A stretch of 64,000 nucleotides of DNA from Benincasa hispida (taxonomy: Eukaryota > Streptophyta > Magnoliopsida > Cucurbitales > Cucurbitaceae): the NCBI RefSeq assembly GCF_009727055.1, contig NC_052357.1:84342970-84406969 (forward strand), read 5' to 3'. Shown piece by piece: positions 11,312 to 23,107 of this stretch. Position 1 is the first letter of the stretch. Each line of letters starts with the position of its first letter. The position numbers were made by a program, and so were the translations under genes. The notes beneath the pieces are model-generated. The model made no database searches. It was not told the origin of the DNA and saw only the letters and a list, made by a program, of their open reading frames with translations.

Positions 11312-12411
11312 GATTTTACTTTTATACAGTGGGACAATGTATGTTCTGAAAGTTGGGGGTGTTTGGTTTGGGTATCGCTTGCTTCCTTGCTCGGACTTGT
11401 GTGATTTGAATTCCTATTTGCCTGGTTGCTTGTGCTCATTATTATGACCGTTGATGATATACTCATTTAATATCTTCAATGTTTAAGATAATGTAGGAAG
11501 AAAACAAGTATGATTTTTTAGCCTTTAAAAAAAGATATTATATCTCTCATGCAAATTTGAGTTCTTTGTTTTCCAATTCTAGGTCTTTTGCATACTTAGA
11601 TTTGCTTTATAGGGCCTATATTTTTGTTGTCACTCTGAAAGGCCTTAGTGATAGGATTAAACTCTTCTAAACATCAATTTAGTAATGTGCGCACAAGGAT
11701 ATAACCAACCGATTTTCCCACTTATCTAAATAAAAAGAGAGAAGAAAAAAGTAAGAGAAAAAGGAAAGCAATAAAATTGATATGAAAGAAAAAAGAGGAA
11801 AAAGAAAAAAAAACGAGAGTAAGAATAAGGAGAGGTTTGCTTCACTTTCTCGTGTTCTCGAGAAATGAGCAAGCTTAGGCACCTTTGAAGGAATTTGGCC
11901 CGTAGTTAGATGTCATTCTCGTAACCCGAGTGGGTAAGCCAAAACAAAAGTAGTCTTTCTAAATTAGGTTTCCTCTCCACTCACTTAGTAAAAAGAAAAA
12001 AAAAAAAAAAAAGAGAGAATAAAAGAAAAGAAAATGGATAAGAAATAATTGAAGTTAGTTTTCCCTCATTGCATGTCATTGCCACTTTGGGTCTAAAAAG
12101 TTTACTTTTTGATCTTTCGAGCCAAAGTAGTGAAAAACGAATTGAGAGCTTTATAAATCTAGTCCAAGTTTTGCTCATGCTTAGGTAGTATGCCTTTGAA
12201 CTCATTTATGCATGAATAGGTTAAAAAAAGCTTTCTTAAAAGTGTCTCATTTGATTGCTTGTCTTTGGAGTCCATTGTTGATTCCATACATGATCTTGAT
12301 AGACTGTTAAAACATGAGTAAAGAGCCTGGTAACTAAACAAACATTTTATTTGTGCCTGATTGTATGTCTTTCCCTTGCTCGGGACGATCAAGAATTAAA
12401 TTGGGAGTGTT
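11312..12411 (+). mobile_element. Gypsy 3' non-coding region and polypurine tract
   Basis: AAAGTTGGGGGTGTTTGG (about 11359) is the central polypurine-like signature of these elements. One copy of the GTTAGATG...TAAGCCAAAACxAAA motif lies at 11902-11949. A/G-rich runs follow (11735-11830, 11990-12030). The terminal GACGATCAAGAATTAAA, then TTGGGAGTGTT (12385-12411), is the PPT before the LTR. The frames on the minus strand are purine-tract artefacts. No protein similarity is visible. Confidence 0.6.
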
Positions 12412-12413
12412 TG

Positions 12414-12434
12414 ATAACACCATAAAAGTGTTAT
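12414..12434 (+). repeat. LTR-terminal inverted repeat
   Basis: Perfect 7-bp arms ATAACAC and GTGTTAT flank a 7-nt loop directly after the LTR TG. The arms differ from those of all other LTRs here. Confidence 0.6.
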
Positions 12435-12937
12435 TTTTCCTTGTTTATTCGAGAATATTCACGAATTTTACCTGTTTAAATTGCTAATTTGTAGTAATTG
12501 AGCAATTAAGAGACAATACGGACAATCGGAGTTGAAACGAGATGAAAATAAGTCAAAATGGAGCTTCGAAGCATCAACCATGAAAAGAAGGATGAAAATG
12601 ACCGAATAATGTGTTATTTTATAGGTATGAACACTTAAAAGGTAGAATTGAGAGTTAGGAAGCTAACGAAGTTTGAACATACCAAATCAGAGCTCTAACA
12701 AAGAAATTAGGTCATAAAGAAGAAAAGGTGCACAAAATTACGAAAATGCCACTGAGCAGAGCGTAGCTGTGCTTTCTAGACCGCAGAGATGTGCTCAAAG
12801 GCAGAATTTGAGCACTTAGCAGAGTACCGTTGTGCTCTAGGAAGTTTTTTGAACATTTTTTACGGAACCTGATGCATGCCTTTGTTGTTGGTCGTCATGA
12901 TGCTTCTTATCAACACCGCTGTGCTCTCTACTATTTC

Positions 12938-12945
12938 TATAAATA
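12938..12945 (+). promoter_or_regulatory. Candidate TATA box of gypsy LTR
   Basis: TATAAATA lies 24 bases upstream of the copia insertion at 12970, so the insertion sits at about the expected transcription start. Confidence 0.5.
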
Positions 12946-12969
12946 ATCTTCTCGATTTTAGGTCAAGAG

Positions 12970-13731
12970 TGAAGGAACTATTATCAAAGAGAGCCTATGA
13001 CCAGAAGCACGATTGATCCAAATTCATTGTGACAGAATTACAAACATTCACAGACATACAAACCAGTTATGCATCTTCTAACAAATTACGACATGCTTTA
13101 ATAAATAAATTCAAAAGGAACGAGAGACATACATTTGAAGAACTTTTCTTCTACAGACCTATTGCTCTTGTGAAGACTTGGACCAGTAACCTCTCGCTGT
13201 CACTACGAACGTCTAGTTAAACATCTGGTCAATCTCTCATTGTCGCTTAGATCACGAACACGCAACCTCTCGGACACCACCAATTAGCAACCTTGGTATT
13301 CTCGGAGTGAGAATCCAGGAGGTGTGGGCTTTGTGAATTTGGTAGAGGGTTGGAGGAAACAACGATCAAACTAGATGACTAAGCAAGTGGGAGAATATAT
13401 TGTCTATCGTATAGATTTGTGCTTGCTCGTTTAGTAAAACTCAGCAGGTACACGATCGTTTAGAAAAAACAAGCGTGATCATTTACACGATCGTTTAGAC
13501 AATCTCACTAAAGCATGTGATCGTTTAGTCAAAGGTGCCTACATGATCATTTAGTCTCTCGCTTAGAAGGCTGTCATAGAGTCTCTAGTTAGCTAAACGA
13601 TTGCTTATGCAGTTAATGAAGTGATTCCTTACAAAATGAAAACATTTTCATTTTATCCTTTAGTTATGAAAACTGAATATAACCTCCCACTTTCACGAAT
13701 GGTTAAAGTAGAAAATACCAACAATTATCAA
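12970..13731 (-). repeat. Copia LTR family B, 3' LTR fragment
   Basis: It matches 25975-26755 from TGAAGGAACT through the CGATCG-rich block (13430-13600) to ACCTCCCACTTTCA and ACCAACA. Only the LTR end portion is present; about 1.27 kb of its start is missing, with the breakpoint at a TGTTGG word that may have acted as microhomology. It is the 3' LTR of the minus-strand element whose 5' LTR is 25975-28026. The small plus-strand frame starting 13029 has a similar twin at 26034 only because the LTR is duplicated. Confidence 0.7.
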
Positions 13732-14006
13732 TGCTAAGTTTATGGCAACACACTTGGAACGAACACAATTTTTTGCTAACGGCCTTAGAACATACAAATT
13801 GTTTTCCAGTTTTGTTGAACAAATCTCAACACCATCTTTTAGAATAAACACTTTATTCAATGAAAAGTGAAGAGTATATTTACATTCGATCAAACACTTT
13901 ACAAAAATTAAGTTCTGCTTTAACTCGGGAACTACATACACATCATATAAAATGATAAAATTTTTCTGTAAAGTCAATTGGAGTCCTCCCACTGCCACAG
14001 CAGAGA
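13732..14006 (-). pseudogene. Copia protease/pre-integrase fragment
   Basis: Minus-strand translation from about 14006 gives SAVAVGGLQLTL, then LYDVYVVPELKQNLIFVKCL, KVFILKDGVEICS and ENNLYVLRPL. This is the stretch between copia protease and the GAG-pre-integrase zinc motif. Upstream codons of the same polyprotein lie at 25350-25520, ending ...GTRHVVS, so the reading frame resumes across the 11.3 kb plus-strand insert. Downstream pol is deleted up to the LTR fragment at 13731. Confidence 0.75.
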
Positions 14007-14700
14007 TTCCCTATGCTTCTGCTGTAGGAAGCTTGATGTATGCAATGTTATGTACCAGACCCGACATTTGCTATGTAGTAGGGATTTTCAGTCGGTATCA
14101 GTCCAATCCAGGATTTGATCACTGGACGGCGGTCAAGACGATCCTCAAGTATCTTGGAGAATGAGGGACTACATGCTTGTGTATGAAGATAAGGATCTGA
14201 TCCTTACAGAATACACAGACTCTGACTTTCAGACCGATCGAGATTCTCACAAATCGACATCGGGGTCAGTGTTTACTCTGAATGGAGGGGCTGTAGTTTG
14301 GCGAAGCATCAAGAAAGAATGCATCACGGACTCCACTATGGAAGCCGAATATGTAGGGCTTGTGAAGCAGCTAAAGAGGTTGTTTGGCTGAGGAAGTTCC
14401 TTACAAATTTGGAAGTTGTTCCAAATATGGATTTGCCTATCACTCTTCATTGTGATAACAGCGGGGCTGCGGCAAATTCGTAGGAGCCACGGAGTCATCG
14501 TCGAGGAAAACATATAGAATGAAAATATCACCTGATCAGGGAGATTGTGCGTCGCAGTGATGTGATAGTCGAGTAGATAGCATTAGAGCACAACGTTGCT
14601 GACCCATTTACAAAGGCCCTAACGGCTAAAGTGTTCGAAGGTCACCTGAAGAGTATAGGTCTGTGGGACATGCGGCATCTTGTCTAAGGCAAGTGGGAGA
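14007..14700 (+). pseudogene. Copia RT end and RNase H, truncated copy
   Basis: It begins within the conserved IPYASAVGSLMYAM block and continues with RPDICYVVGIFSRYQSNPG, the RNase H stretch YTDSDFQTDRDSHKSTSGSV, WRSIKKECITDSTMEAEYVG and HCDNSGAAAN. Single-base frameshifts (near 14161 and 14370) and stops disrupt it. Everything upstream (5' LTR, gag, integrase, most RT) is missing. Its end at 14700 has AAGTGGGAGA, and a second purine run follows before the LTR at 14779. It parallels 22355-22989 of the downstream copy. Confidence 0.8.
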
Positions 14701-16005
14701 TGATACTGGGGTATGCCCTAGTTTATTGTATATTGTATTGTACATTAGTCTCCTGAGTCATTAGGACAAGTGAAAGATTGTTGGGATTGGTGTCCTAATT
14801 CTCCCGGAGTCTCGTTGTTTTGTAAAGATACACATTGTTAAATGAATAAAATAAGTGTTATTTAATTCTGGAATTTACTCCTATCCAATAAACAAAGCTC
14901 CTTGTTTATCTTATGTGAACTTAAGCATATATATGTGATATATAAGTGGATCATGCCTTAAATGATAACCTAAATCAGTCTGTAGTATAAGGATTAAGGT
15001 GGAATACCTGATCCTGGTGACACTACGGATACGACCCGCTTTATAGAGGTTTACAAGTGTTATAAACTACTACAGATGGTCGATCCTGACCATTCGTGTG
15101 GAGACATGGAGCGGGGGTGTCCTATACAAAGTGTTTGTATAAGACCTGGACCATGAGATGACTAGACTCTGTATATAACACCATTGATACTAGAGACTTG
15201 CATCTCACCTAAACGACCATAGGTGGCACGACCTCAATCCTGAGTGTTTTTTGAACGAGCCTTTCAAGGCGGTCCTTTGATGAATATGGGTTAGAGTGGC
15301 CAGATTGCCAACTCAACATGCCTACTTTTTTGGGACTTATCTAATCTGGGAGCTGGGAACTCAATTCACAATATGGAATTCACTTCTTTCCCGAAGCAGG
15401 GATAAGTAGAGAGATTGCTCTCTTAAAGGCTGATTCCGGGGCTTGAACATAGTGGCCACATATTCTCTTTGGAAGAGAAGACTCAGTCATAGTAGGACTA
15501 TGATTTATGTTCATTAGAGGGATCAGTGGTACTTAAGAAGACAAATGTAACTATAGGGGCATAACGGTTATTGGCCCAGCTGTACTTACGATCGATCTGT
15601 GAAGGGTTGTCACACTGCTGATTGGTTAAGATGGACACATAATGTATTTGTAGTGAGGAGAGTTCAGTTGTCGATCTTTAGTGGAGTGCCTGGCAGTTAA
15701 CAGATGGTGGATCCCGTGACTAAAGAGTTTAGTCAGTTAATTCACTACCAGTTGGAGCTTCAGATCTATAGGTCCACGAGGTCCCTTAGTAGCTTGGATT
15801 CTGTTTAAGGGTCAAGTTCTTGGTGTTGATTTGAAAATGTTCAATTGACAAGAGGTATTTTGATATAATGTGATATAATCGATATGATGTATGAGATACA
15901 TCTAGTGGAGGATTGATGTAAATGAGATTTACATTAAGTATCAAGGAAAGAAAAAAGAACTATGGTTTATATGTTTCATGAGAAGATAATATTAAAACTA
16001 TAGGT

Positions 16006-16013
16006 TATAAATA
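16006..16013 (+). promoter_or_regulatory. Candidate TATA box in copia LTR
   Basis: TATAAATA in context ATAGGTTATAAATATAG. The same word and context recur at 24339 and 46440 in the other two LTR copies. Confidence 0.45.
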
Positions 16014-16259
16014 TAGTATGATAAGTTGGTTATCATTTATGTTTATAATAATATTAATTATTAGATAATTAATACTTTTTCTTTTAAATAACCAAATGTA
16101 GTGGGTGGTTATTGATCATGGTAACCGTGAGGTTTTAAAAGAAAAATCGATTTCCTATTTTTTTTTTTTAAAAAAAAGGAAGTTTTGTCAAAAGTTTGAA
16201 AAGAATTTTGAGTTTTCTCTTTATGAAAAGAAACTCACGGTAGTCGTCAAGTAAATATA

Positions 16260-16520
16260 GATTTACTAAACGACAGCTGGGCTGAGGTAAACGATCGTGT
16301 AGGTGCTAATTAAACGATCGTGTAGTCTTTACTAAACAATCGCATAACTTTGCTAAACGATTGCTAGCCCAAGGTAAACGATCGTGCAGAGTTTGTCGAG
16401 CTAAACGATAGAGCTAAACGATCGCATAGCTTTTGCTAGACGATCACATAGCTTTATCTAAAAAATTGGGCATCGACCTATACGATAGGTCTCCGACTTC
16501 TTCCACTTGCCCAGTCATGT
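16260..16520 (+). repeat. CGATCG-rich degenerate repeat in LTR
   Basis: About ten imperfect copies of TAAACGATCGTGTAG-like units are spaced 15-40 bp apart. The same units occur in the other LTR copies (24595-24860, 46680-46820; reversed at 26210-26650 and 13430-13620) and in the leader at 17360-17890. Confidence 0.7.
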
Positions 16521-17032
16521 ACACGATCGTTGTTTTCTCCATTCGTCTGCCTCACATCAAGTTCGAACAGAGCCCACCCTCTGGATTCTCACACCGAGAA
16601 TACCAAGGTCACCTTGTTGGTGGTGTCAGACTCAACTCGACACCGTCGAGGTTTACCGGAGGCCATTCGTGGTGCTTTGGAGGAATCCATTCGTGGTATT
16701 GCGAAGGAGTTCGTGTTGCGAAGGAGATCGTGACCGAAGAGATCGTTGAGGACGAGCGCGAAGAGTTCGTGTGGTGTTGCGATCATGTAGATCGAGTGTT
16801 CGTGGTTGCGGTTGTTTGATCTGAATTGCACATCAGAGTGTGGAGACGTCTCTACATATGTGTGTTGAGTTCTCTTTGTACATTTGGTGTTTGTTTCATG
16901 CTGTAATTTCTCTATAATTTGCATAACCATTTATGTTTTGTAGTAGACTGTAAATGTATTGTTGATTCATGATTGTAATTTGGAATTGTCTTGTTTCGCT
17001 GCTCATGGAAATCCTAAGATCGATTTTCTTCA

Positions 17033-17045
17033 ATTGGTAATAGAG
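17033..17045 (+). other. Copia primer binding site, degraded
   Basis: ATTGGTAATAGAG directly follows the LTR end and differs from the canonical ATTGGTATCAGAG at two positions. Confidence 0.7.
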
Positions 17046-19762
17046 AAAGGTTTTCTGATATTCCAAATTATAGATCTAAATTGAACGGTTTTTTTACAGC
17101 CGCGGTGGGTTTTTGCATTTGTAGTTAACTGTTTTATGCATTTGTGGATGGATTTGATGAACATTTCGGGTTTAATCTGCCTTTTATGTTAAAGCTTTTG
17201 TTATTACAAAGTGTTTATTGTAAGGGCCCCTGTGGTTTTGGGCGAAATTAACTTTGTAATCGAGTCTGTAATTTGAAAAGTTCGAGTTCGTTGAGTCGTT
17301 CGTGATGAAGCTTCGGTGCATGGCGATGCAGTTCTCAACGAAGAAGAAGATCAAGCGTTGATCGGATCGTGTAGCCTCAAGTAAACGATTGTAAGGATTT
17401 TACTAAGCGATCGTTTAGCTAATGCTAAGCGATAGGGTAAAACGTTTACCATATCGTGTAGCGTTGGTTGCACAATCGTGTAGGCATTGGAGGTAGACGA
17501 TCGTAGTGAAAGCATGCGATGCTCGTTGTTTAGAAGAAGGCGCACGTACTAGACGATCGTGTAGTTAGCAAGGTTCTTCGCTTAGTTACTACCTATGCGA
17601 TCGCACGTATAACGCTAGCTAAGCGATCAGTTAGGCAATGGTGCTTCGCAGCATCGTAGTTGCTTAGACGATCGCGGAAGGTGGGCACTGTGCAAAGGCA
17701 CTAAACGATCGTGTACTTCAGGCTTCATCTAGTAAAGGTACACGATCATGTAGTAAAAGCTAAACGGTCGTTTGGATTTTTCTAAACGATCGTATAGTAA
17801 TGCTAAACGATCGTTTAATTTTGGAGCACTGGTAAGCGATAGAGCAAAGAGTTTGTTTTATCGTGTATACGATCGCGGGGAGCTTAGTACACGATGGATG
17901 GTTGGAGAAGCGATGCTTTGCCGAATGGTTCAAGACCTGGTTCGACTGTTTGAATCGAAGACTCCTTGTCTTTGTAATAGTTAGCTTTCCTTTTGTATTT
18001 TAAGTAAATTTTACCCGGTTCATCAACTTTTATTGCTTATACATGTGATGTATGGTGCTTATATGTCAAAGTGTTTGTCATATAGTTAAAAACCCACCTT
18101 AGGTTGTGCAATTACTCATGCATCATGTATTATAAATGTTATAATCTTGCATGAAGAAATTACTTAAAATCATGTGCATGCATCAAGAAATATAAGAGTT
18201 ATATTTTGCATGCATTGAGCATTATCATGCATCATCCTTTTATTATAAGTGTTATAGTTTAAGGGTGAATGTAAGCATGTTTTGCTTGTTTTATTGCGGA
18301 TTTTTTATAAGTGTTATATAAAAGAAGTAGCAATGAATGGACAATGCATTGAGCATGACACTTAGGCCGTTTATAATCGTTATGAATGCCTTGCATGTGT
18401 TAGCTTCGCATTGTGGTGGTTGTTTCCGTTTATAAGTGTTATAAAGGAAATTAGACCTAAAATCAATAATTCAGAGTTGCTTGCAGACTTAAGGTGAACT
18501 CAAGTTTTCTAAAAGGGTTTTAAAAATTGGATTGAGATAGACCTAAGTTCAAGTGGTTCTAAAGAGTTTAGTAACCTAGATTAATCTTTTAAAATCGATT
18601 TAATGGGATTAAATTGGTTGGAATAAAAGATTAAATTTGTTGTAAACCTATCTATAAGAGACCTTTTGTCTAAGGCGGGTTCTGGCTAGGCTGGGGTTCT
18701 TAAGTTGACGAAAATGTAACACCCCTACCTGGGAACCTACCTAGAAAGGTGAATTAGAAAGATTTTCAACAAGCATGTGATGTTTTGGTTAAAGACTCCG
18801 TTAAAGAGTTTAATGGATGATGATCAAAAGTTGTTCAACTATCCAAAGTAAATGTTACTCTTGGGAAAACCTAAAAGTCACTTAGTTAAAATCCTTAGCC
18901 GTTAAAATCCTTAGCCGTGTTTTTTCTTAGTAAACTAAACCCTAGGTTATAAAATACTCAGTGGGAGGAGGAGGCGTATCAGATATGTCTATGATTCCAC
19001 TCACGTTTCTCCCTGTATGTTCACATCGTGAGATTCATGCTTGACCTCGAGATGCCCCAGGATGCATCCCCCTTCAGATGGTGTTTGCATGAGTCAATAT
19101 CAAGGTGAACGGAGAGAGTGTTTATACTAAGTGGGTGAAGGGTGTGTGACAACACGTCCTATGGTCTCTGTCATTGGTTTATACCGTGAGATTATTCTAT
19201 ATGCCCTCGTGTCACCTTCGATGCGGCTCCCTTCAAATGGGTTTTTTGCAGTTGGTCAATATCAAGGTGAACTCCAAAAATGGATAGGGTCGCTTTAGAT
19301 TTTGCCCCAATCGGATTTTTTCCTTCGGATTGGCCTTTTGGGACGGACCTCTAGGGCTTAAAATGGCGGGTCACACTTACAGGAGATTGTTAAGTAAGTT
19401 AATGATCTTTTGGCCAAATCAATGATGGCTAGCCATTATAGGAATAAGAGTTGTTCTGATATTAATGACTGGTTGAGATCTTCTCAATTCAGAGGAGGGA
19501 TAAAGGAATAAGAGTTGTTCTGGTATTAATAACTGGTTGAAATCTTCTCAATTCAGAGAAGGGACTCCCTTTGGCGGATTTTGTCCTAAACCTTTGAAGC
19601 GTCATTGCGAAACTAGATGTCACACGGGGTTCTTGTTAGTTTTACTAAAACTTTATTGGATGTTGTTTTATTTTACAATGGGTATTTGCTTAAAACCTAA
19701 CGTAGGTCAATGTGTTTTTCTTTTCAGCAACTCGTTAGTATTTCCATTTAAAGCTTTTAACA
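17046..19762 (+). mobile_element. Copia untranslated leader (2.7 kb)
   Basis: This long non-coding leader separates PBS and gag/protease. It holds a second CGATCG-type array (17360-17890), a stretch with repeated TATAAGTGTTAT-like words (18120-18440), a pair of about 90-bp segments at 19022-19115 and 19179-19272 (both with CAATATCAAGGTGAAC), and a 64-bp tandem duplication at 19441-19564 (GGAATAAGAGTTGTTCTG...). No coding similarity is seen. Such a long leader is atypical for copia. Confidence 0.65.
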
Positions 19763-21562
19763 ATGACCGATTATTTACACTGGAAAGAATCGTATGAAAC
19801 GAATTTCATGGGAACCGACCTCCACCCCACTACTCTCCAAAAGAGGAGACAAGATAGTAAATATGATTTATTGGTCTTAGAGACATGTCTGGTAGAGAAT
19901 GATGATTCTGCTTGGATCCTTGATTCAGGTGCTACCAATCATGTCAGTTTCTCTTACCAAGGATTTAGTTCCTAGCAAATGTTGCCATAGGGAGAGATGA
20001 CTCTTCGAGTCGATAATGGTGAGGTTGTTTTAGCTGTTGTTGTAGGCAGGTTGAAGTTATTTGTTGACAAGAAACATTATTTGTTACTGGATAATGTTTT
20101 TGTAGTTCCTCATATTAAGAGGAACTTAATCTCAGTTTCTTGTCTCATTGAACAAGGCTATAACGTCTCTTTTTCTAAGAATAAAGTGTTTATTTTCAAG
20201 AATGGAATAGAGATTGGTTCTGGTTCAATGGAAAATAACTTATATGTACTAAGGCTGTTAGTCATAAAAGCCTTGTTTAACACTAAAATGTTTAGTACGA
20301 CAACAATAGCTAAAAGTCCAAAGGTTTCTCCAAAGGAAAACGCACATCAATGGCATCTAAGGTTAGGTTACATCAACCTCAATAGGATTGAGAAGTTGGT
20401 GAAAAGTGGACTTCTAAAGAGTTTAGAAGAAAACTCCTTGCCAGTATGTGAATCATACCTCGAAGTCAAGATGACCAAACGACCTTTTACTAGAAAAGGT
20501 TACAGAGCCAAGGAAGCCTTGGAGCTTGTACATTCAGACCTTTGTGATCCGATGAATGTTAGAGCTCGAGGTGGGTATGAATATTTCGGGTATGAATATT
20601 CCATCTCTTTCATAGATGATTATTCAATATTTGGGTATCTCTTCCTAATGAAACGTAAGTCTGAAGCTCTTGACAAGTTCAAGGAGTATAAGGCTGAAGT
20701 TGAAAACTTATTAGGCAAGAAGATAAAAACACTACGATCTGATCGTGGTGGAGAGTATATGGACCTCCATTCTAGAACTATATGATAGAACATGGGATTG
20801 CGTCCCAAATCTCGGCCCCTGGTACACCTCAGCAGAATGGTGTATCAGAAAGAAGAAACAGAACTTTGTTGGACATGGTTCGGTCGATGATGAGTTATGC
20901 TCATCTTCAAGACTCGTTTTTGGGGTTATGCAATACAGACTACATGTTATATCCTTAACAACATTCATTCGAAAAGTGTTTATGAAACACCTATTGAGTT
21001 ATAGAGAGGTCGTAAAGGTAGTTTACGCCACTTCAGGATTTGGGACTATTCGGCACATGTGCTATTGATTAACCCAAAGAAGTTGGAACCGCGTTCAAAG
21101 GTTTGCCTCTTTGTGGGTTATCCCAAGGAAACGAGAGGAGGATACTTCTATGATCCAGGTGAGAACAAAGTGTTTGTTTCCACTAATGCTATCTTCTTGG
21201 AAGAAGATCACATGAAGGATCATAAGCCACAAAGTAAGCTCGTTTTACGTGAGATCTCAAGTGAGACTGAGACTGCTGAGGGTTTAACAAGAGTTGTTAA
21301 ACAGGCCAATAGATCAACAAGAGTTGTTGAGATCGGACCGTCTAGTCAACCAGCTCAAGAATTGAGACTGCCTCGACGTAGTGGGAGAGTTGTGAACCTA
21401 CCGGATCGCTACATGGGTTTGACTGAAGCCCAAAACATCATTACAAATGATGAGGTCGAGGATCCATTGTCTTTTAAGAAAGCAATGGAGGATGTTGACA
21501 AAGATGAATGGGTTAAGGCCATGAACCAAGAAATGGAGTCTATGTACTTCAACAATGTCTAA
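19763..21562 (+). pseudogene. Copia gag remnant, protease and integrase
   Basis: Order of blocks: a short gag-like start (19763); protease with WILDSGATNHV (DSG at about 19921); pre-integrase NNLYVLRLL then HQWHLRLGYINLNRI...CESY; integrase core HSDLCDP...SFIDDYS and LRSDRGGEYM; TPQQNGVSERRNRT-like words after a frameshift at about 20780; and the post-integrase block INPKKLEPRSKVCLFVGYPK (21063). The zinc-binding HHCC module has lost residues (GH to GY, CESC to CESY), and stops occur at 19972 and 20783. Most of gag is absent. A non-functional relic. Confidence 0.85.
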
Positions 21563-22989
21563 GAGCTTGTTGATCCACCTGATGGGGTAAGACCTATTGG
21601 ATGTAAGTGGATCTATAAGCGAAAGAGAGGTGTAGTGGAAAGATGCAAACTTTTAAGGCTAGGTTGTGGTAAAGGGTTATACCCAGGTTGAAGGAATTGA
21701 CTATGAGAAAACTTTCTCACTTGTTGTCATGCTTATGTCTATCAGGATTCTCCTGTCCATAGCCACATTTTATGATTATGAAATATGGCAAATGGACATC
21801 AAGACTACCTTTCTGAATGGTAATCTTGAGGAGACCATCTATATGACTCAACTAGAGGGGTTCGTAATTCCAGATCAAGAGCAAAGAGTTTGAAAGCTTA
21901 ATAGGTCCATTTATGGGCTGAAACAAGCATCTCGATCTTGGAATATCAGATTTGACACTGCTGTTAAATTGTTTAGCTTTGACCAGAACGTTGATGAGTC
22001 TTGTGTTTACAAGAAGATCATCAACAGCTCAGTAGCTTTACTAATACTATATGTGGATGATATCCTACTCATTGGGAATGATGTCGGATATCTGACTCAC
22101 ATTAAGAGTTGGCTAGTTGCCCAGTTCCAAATGAAAGATTTAAGTGAGGCACAGTATGTTCTCGAGATCCAGATCATTCGGGATCGCAAGAACAAACGGT
22201 TAGCCCTGTCTCAGGCATCGTAGATCGATCAAATGTTGATCAGGTACAGGATGCAGGATTCGAAGAGGGGTTTGTTACCTTTCAGGCATGGAATCGTTCA
22301 GTCTAAGGATCAATGTCCTAAGACACCTTAAGGGGTTGTGGAGATGAGATGGATTCTTTATGATTCTACTATAGGAAGCTTGATGTATGCAATGTTGTAT
22401 ACCAGACCCGATATTTGCAATGCAGTAGGGATTGTCAGTCGGTATCAATTCAATCCAGGATTTGATCACTAGACGGGGGTCAGGATGATCCTCAAGTATC
22501 TTCGGAGAACGAAGGACTACATGCTTGTATATGAAGATAAGGATCTGATCCTTACAGAATACACAGACTTTGACTTTCAGATCGATCGAGATTCCTGCAA
22601 ATCGACATTGAAGTCAGTGTTTACTCTGAATGAAAGGGCTGTAATTTGACCAAACATCAAGCAAGGATGCATCAAGGACTCCACTATGGAAGTCGAATAT
22701 GTAGCAGCTTGTAAGTAGCTAAAGAGGCTGTTTGGTTGAGGAAGTTCCTTAAAGATTTGGAAATTGTGATAACAGCGGGGCTGTGGCAAATTTGAAGGAG
22801 CCTTGGAGTCATTGTCAAGGAAAGCACATCGAATGAAAATATCACCTGATCAGAGAGATTGTGCATCGTGGTGATGTGATAGTCGAGCAGATCGCATCGG
22901 AGCACAACGTTGCTGATCCCTTTAAAAAGGCCCTCACTGCTAAAGTGTTCAAGGGTCACCTAGAGAGTCTAGGTCTACGGGACATGCAA
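21563..22989 (+). pseudogene. Copia reverse transcriptase and RNase H
   Basis: It continues the polyprotein. RT: PIGCKWIYKRKRG (21592), IWQMDIKTTFLNGNLEE (about 21783), a frame break and in-frame stop before LNRSIYGLKQASRSW (21895), and the catalytic YVDDI at 22050-22064. RNase H: GSLMYAMLYTRPDIC (22377), then YTDFDFQIDRDSC and HSTMEVEYV-like words up to about 22780, followed by AKVFKGHLESLGLRDM (22939-22985). Frameshifts near 21660 and 22220 and several stops abolish translation. It belongs to the same lineage as 14007-14700. Confidence 0.85.
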
Positions 22990-23107
22990 CATCTTGTCTA
23001 GGGGAAATGGGAGATGATACTAGGGTATGCCCTAGTTTATTGTATATTGTACAGTTTTATATTGTATTGTACATTAGTCTTCCGAGTCATTAGGACAAGT
23101 GTGAGAT

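Larger units (their letters stand above)
12412..12969 (+). repeat. Gypsy LTR, first part (interrupted)
   Basis: It begins TGATAACACC after the PPT and contains a TATA box at 12938. It is broken at 12969/12970 by the minus-strand copia LTR end. The continuation is most likely 28027-about 28910, giving a reconstructed length near 1.44 kb. Five-base flanks at the two sides (AAGAG and AAAAA) do not match, so continuity is inferred from position and composition. Confidence 0.6.
14779..17032 (+). repeat. Copia LTR, shared by two tandem copies
   Basis: It starts TGTTGGGATTGGTGTCC and ends TTTTCTTCA, followed by a PBS. At 2254 bp it is unusually long for copia. It is near-identical by eye to 23108-25349. 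Candidate TATA box at 16006. A block of degenerate TAAACGATCGTGTAG repeats spans about 16260-16520. It acts as 3' LTR for the truncated copy on its left and as 5' LTR for the element on its right. Several overlapping open frames at 16433-16930 have no family resemblance. Confidence 0.85.

Noticed and set aside
11679..12392. Minus-strand hydrophobic frames
   Set aside because: They come from A/G-rich tracts of a gypsy 3' region; there is no start context or domain.
16433..16930. Overlapping open frames on both strands inside the copia LTR
   Set aside because: They lie in a non-coding LTR, overlap in several frames, show no known motif, and are not kept open in the sister LTRs.
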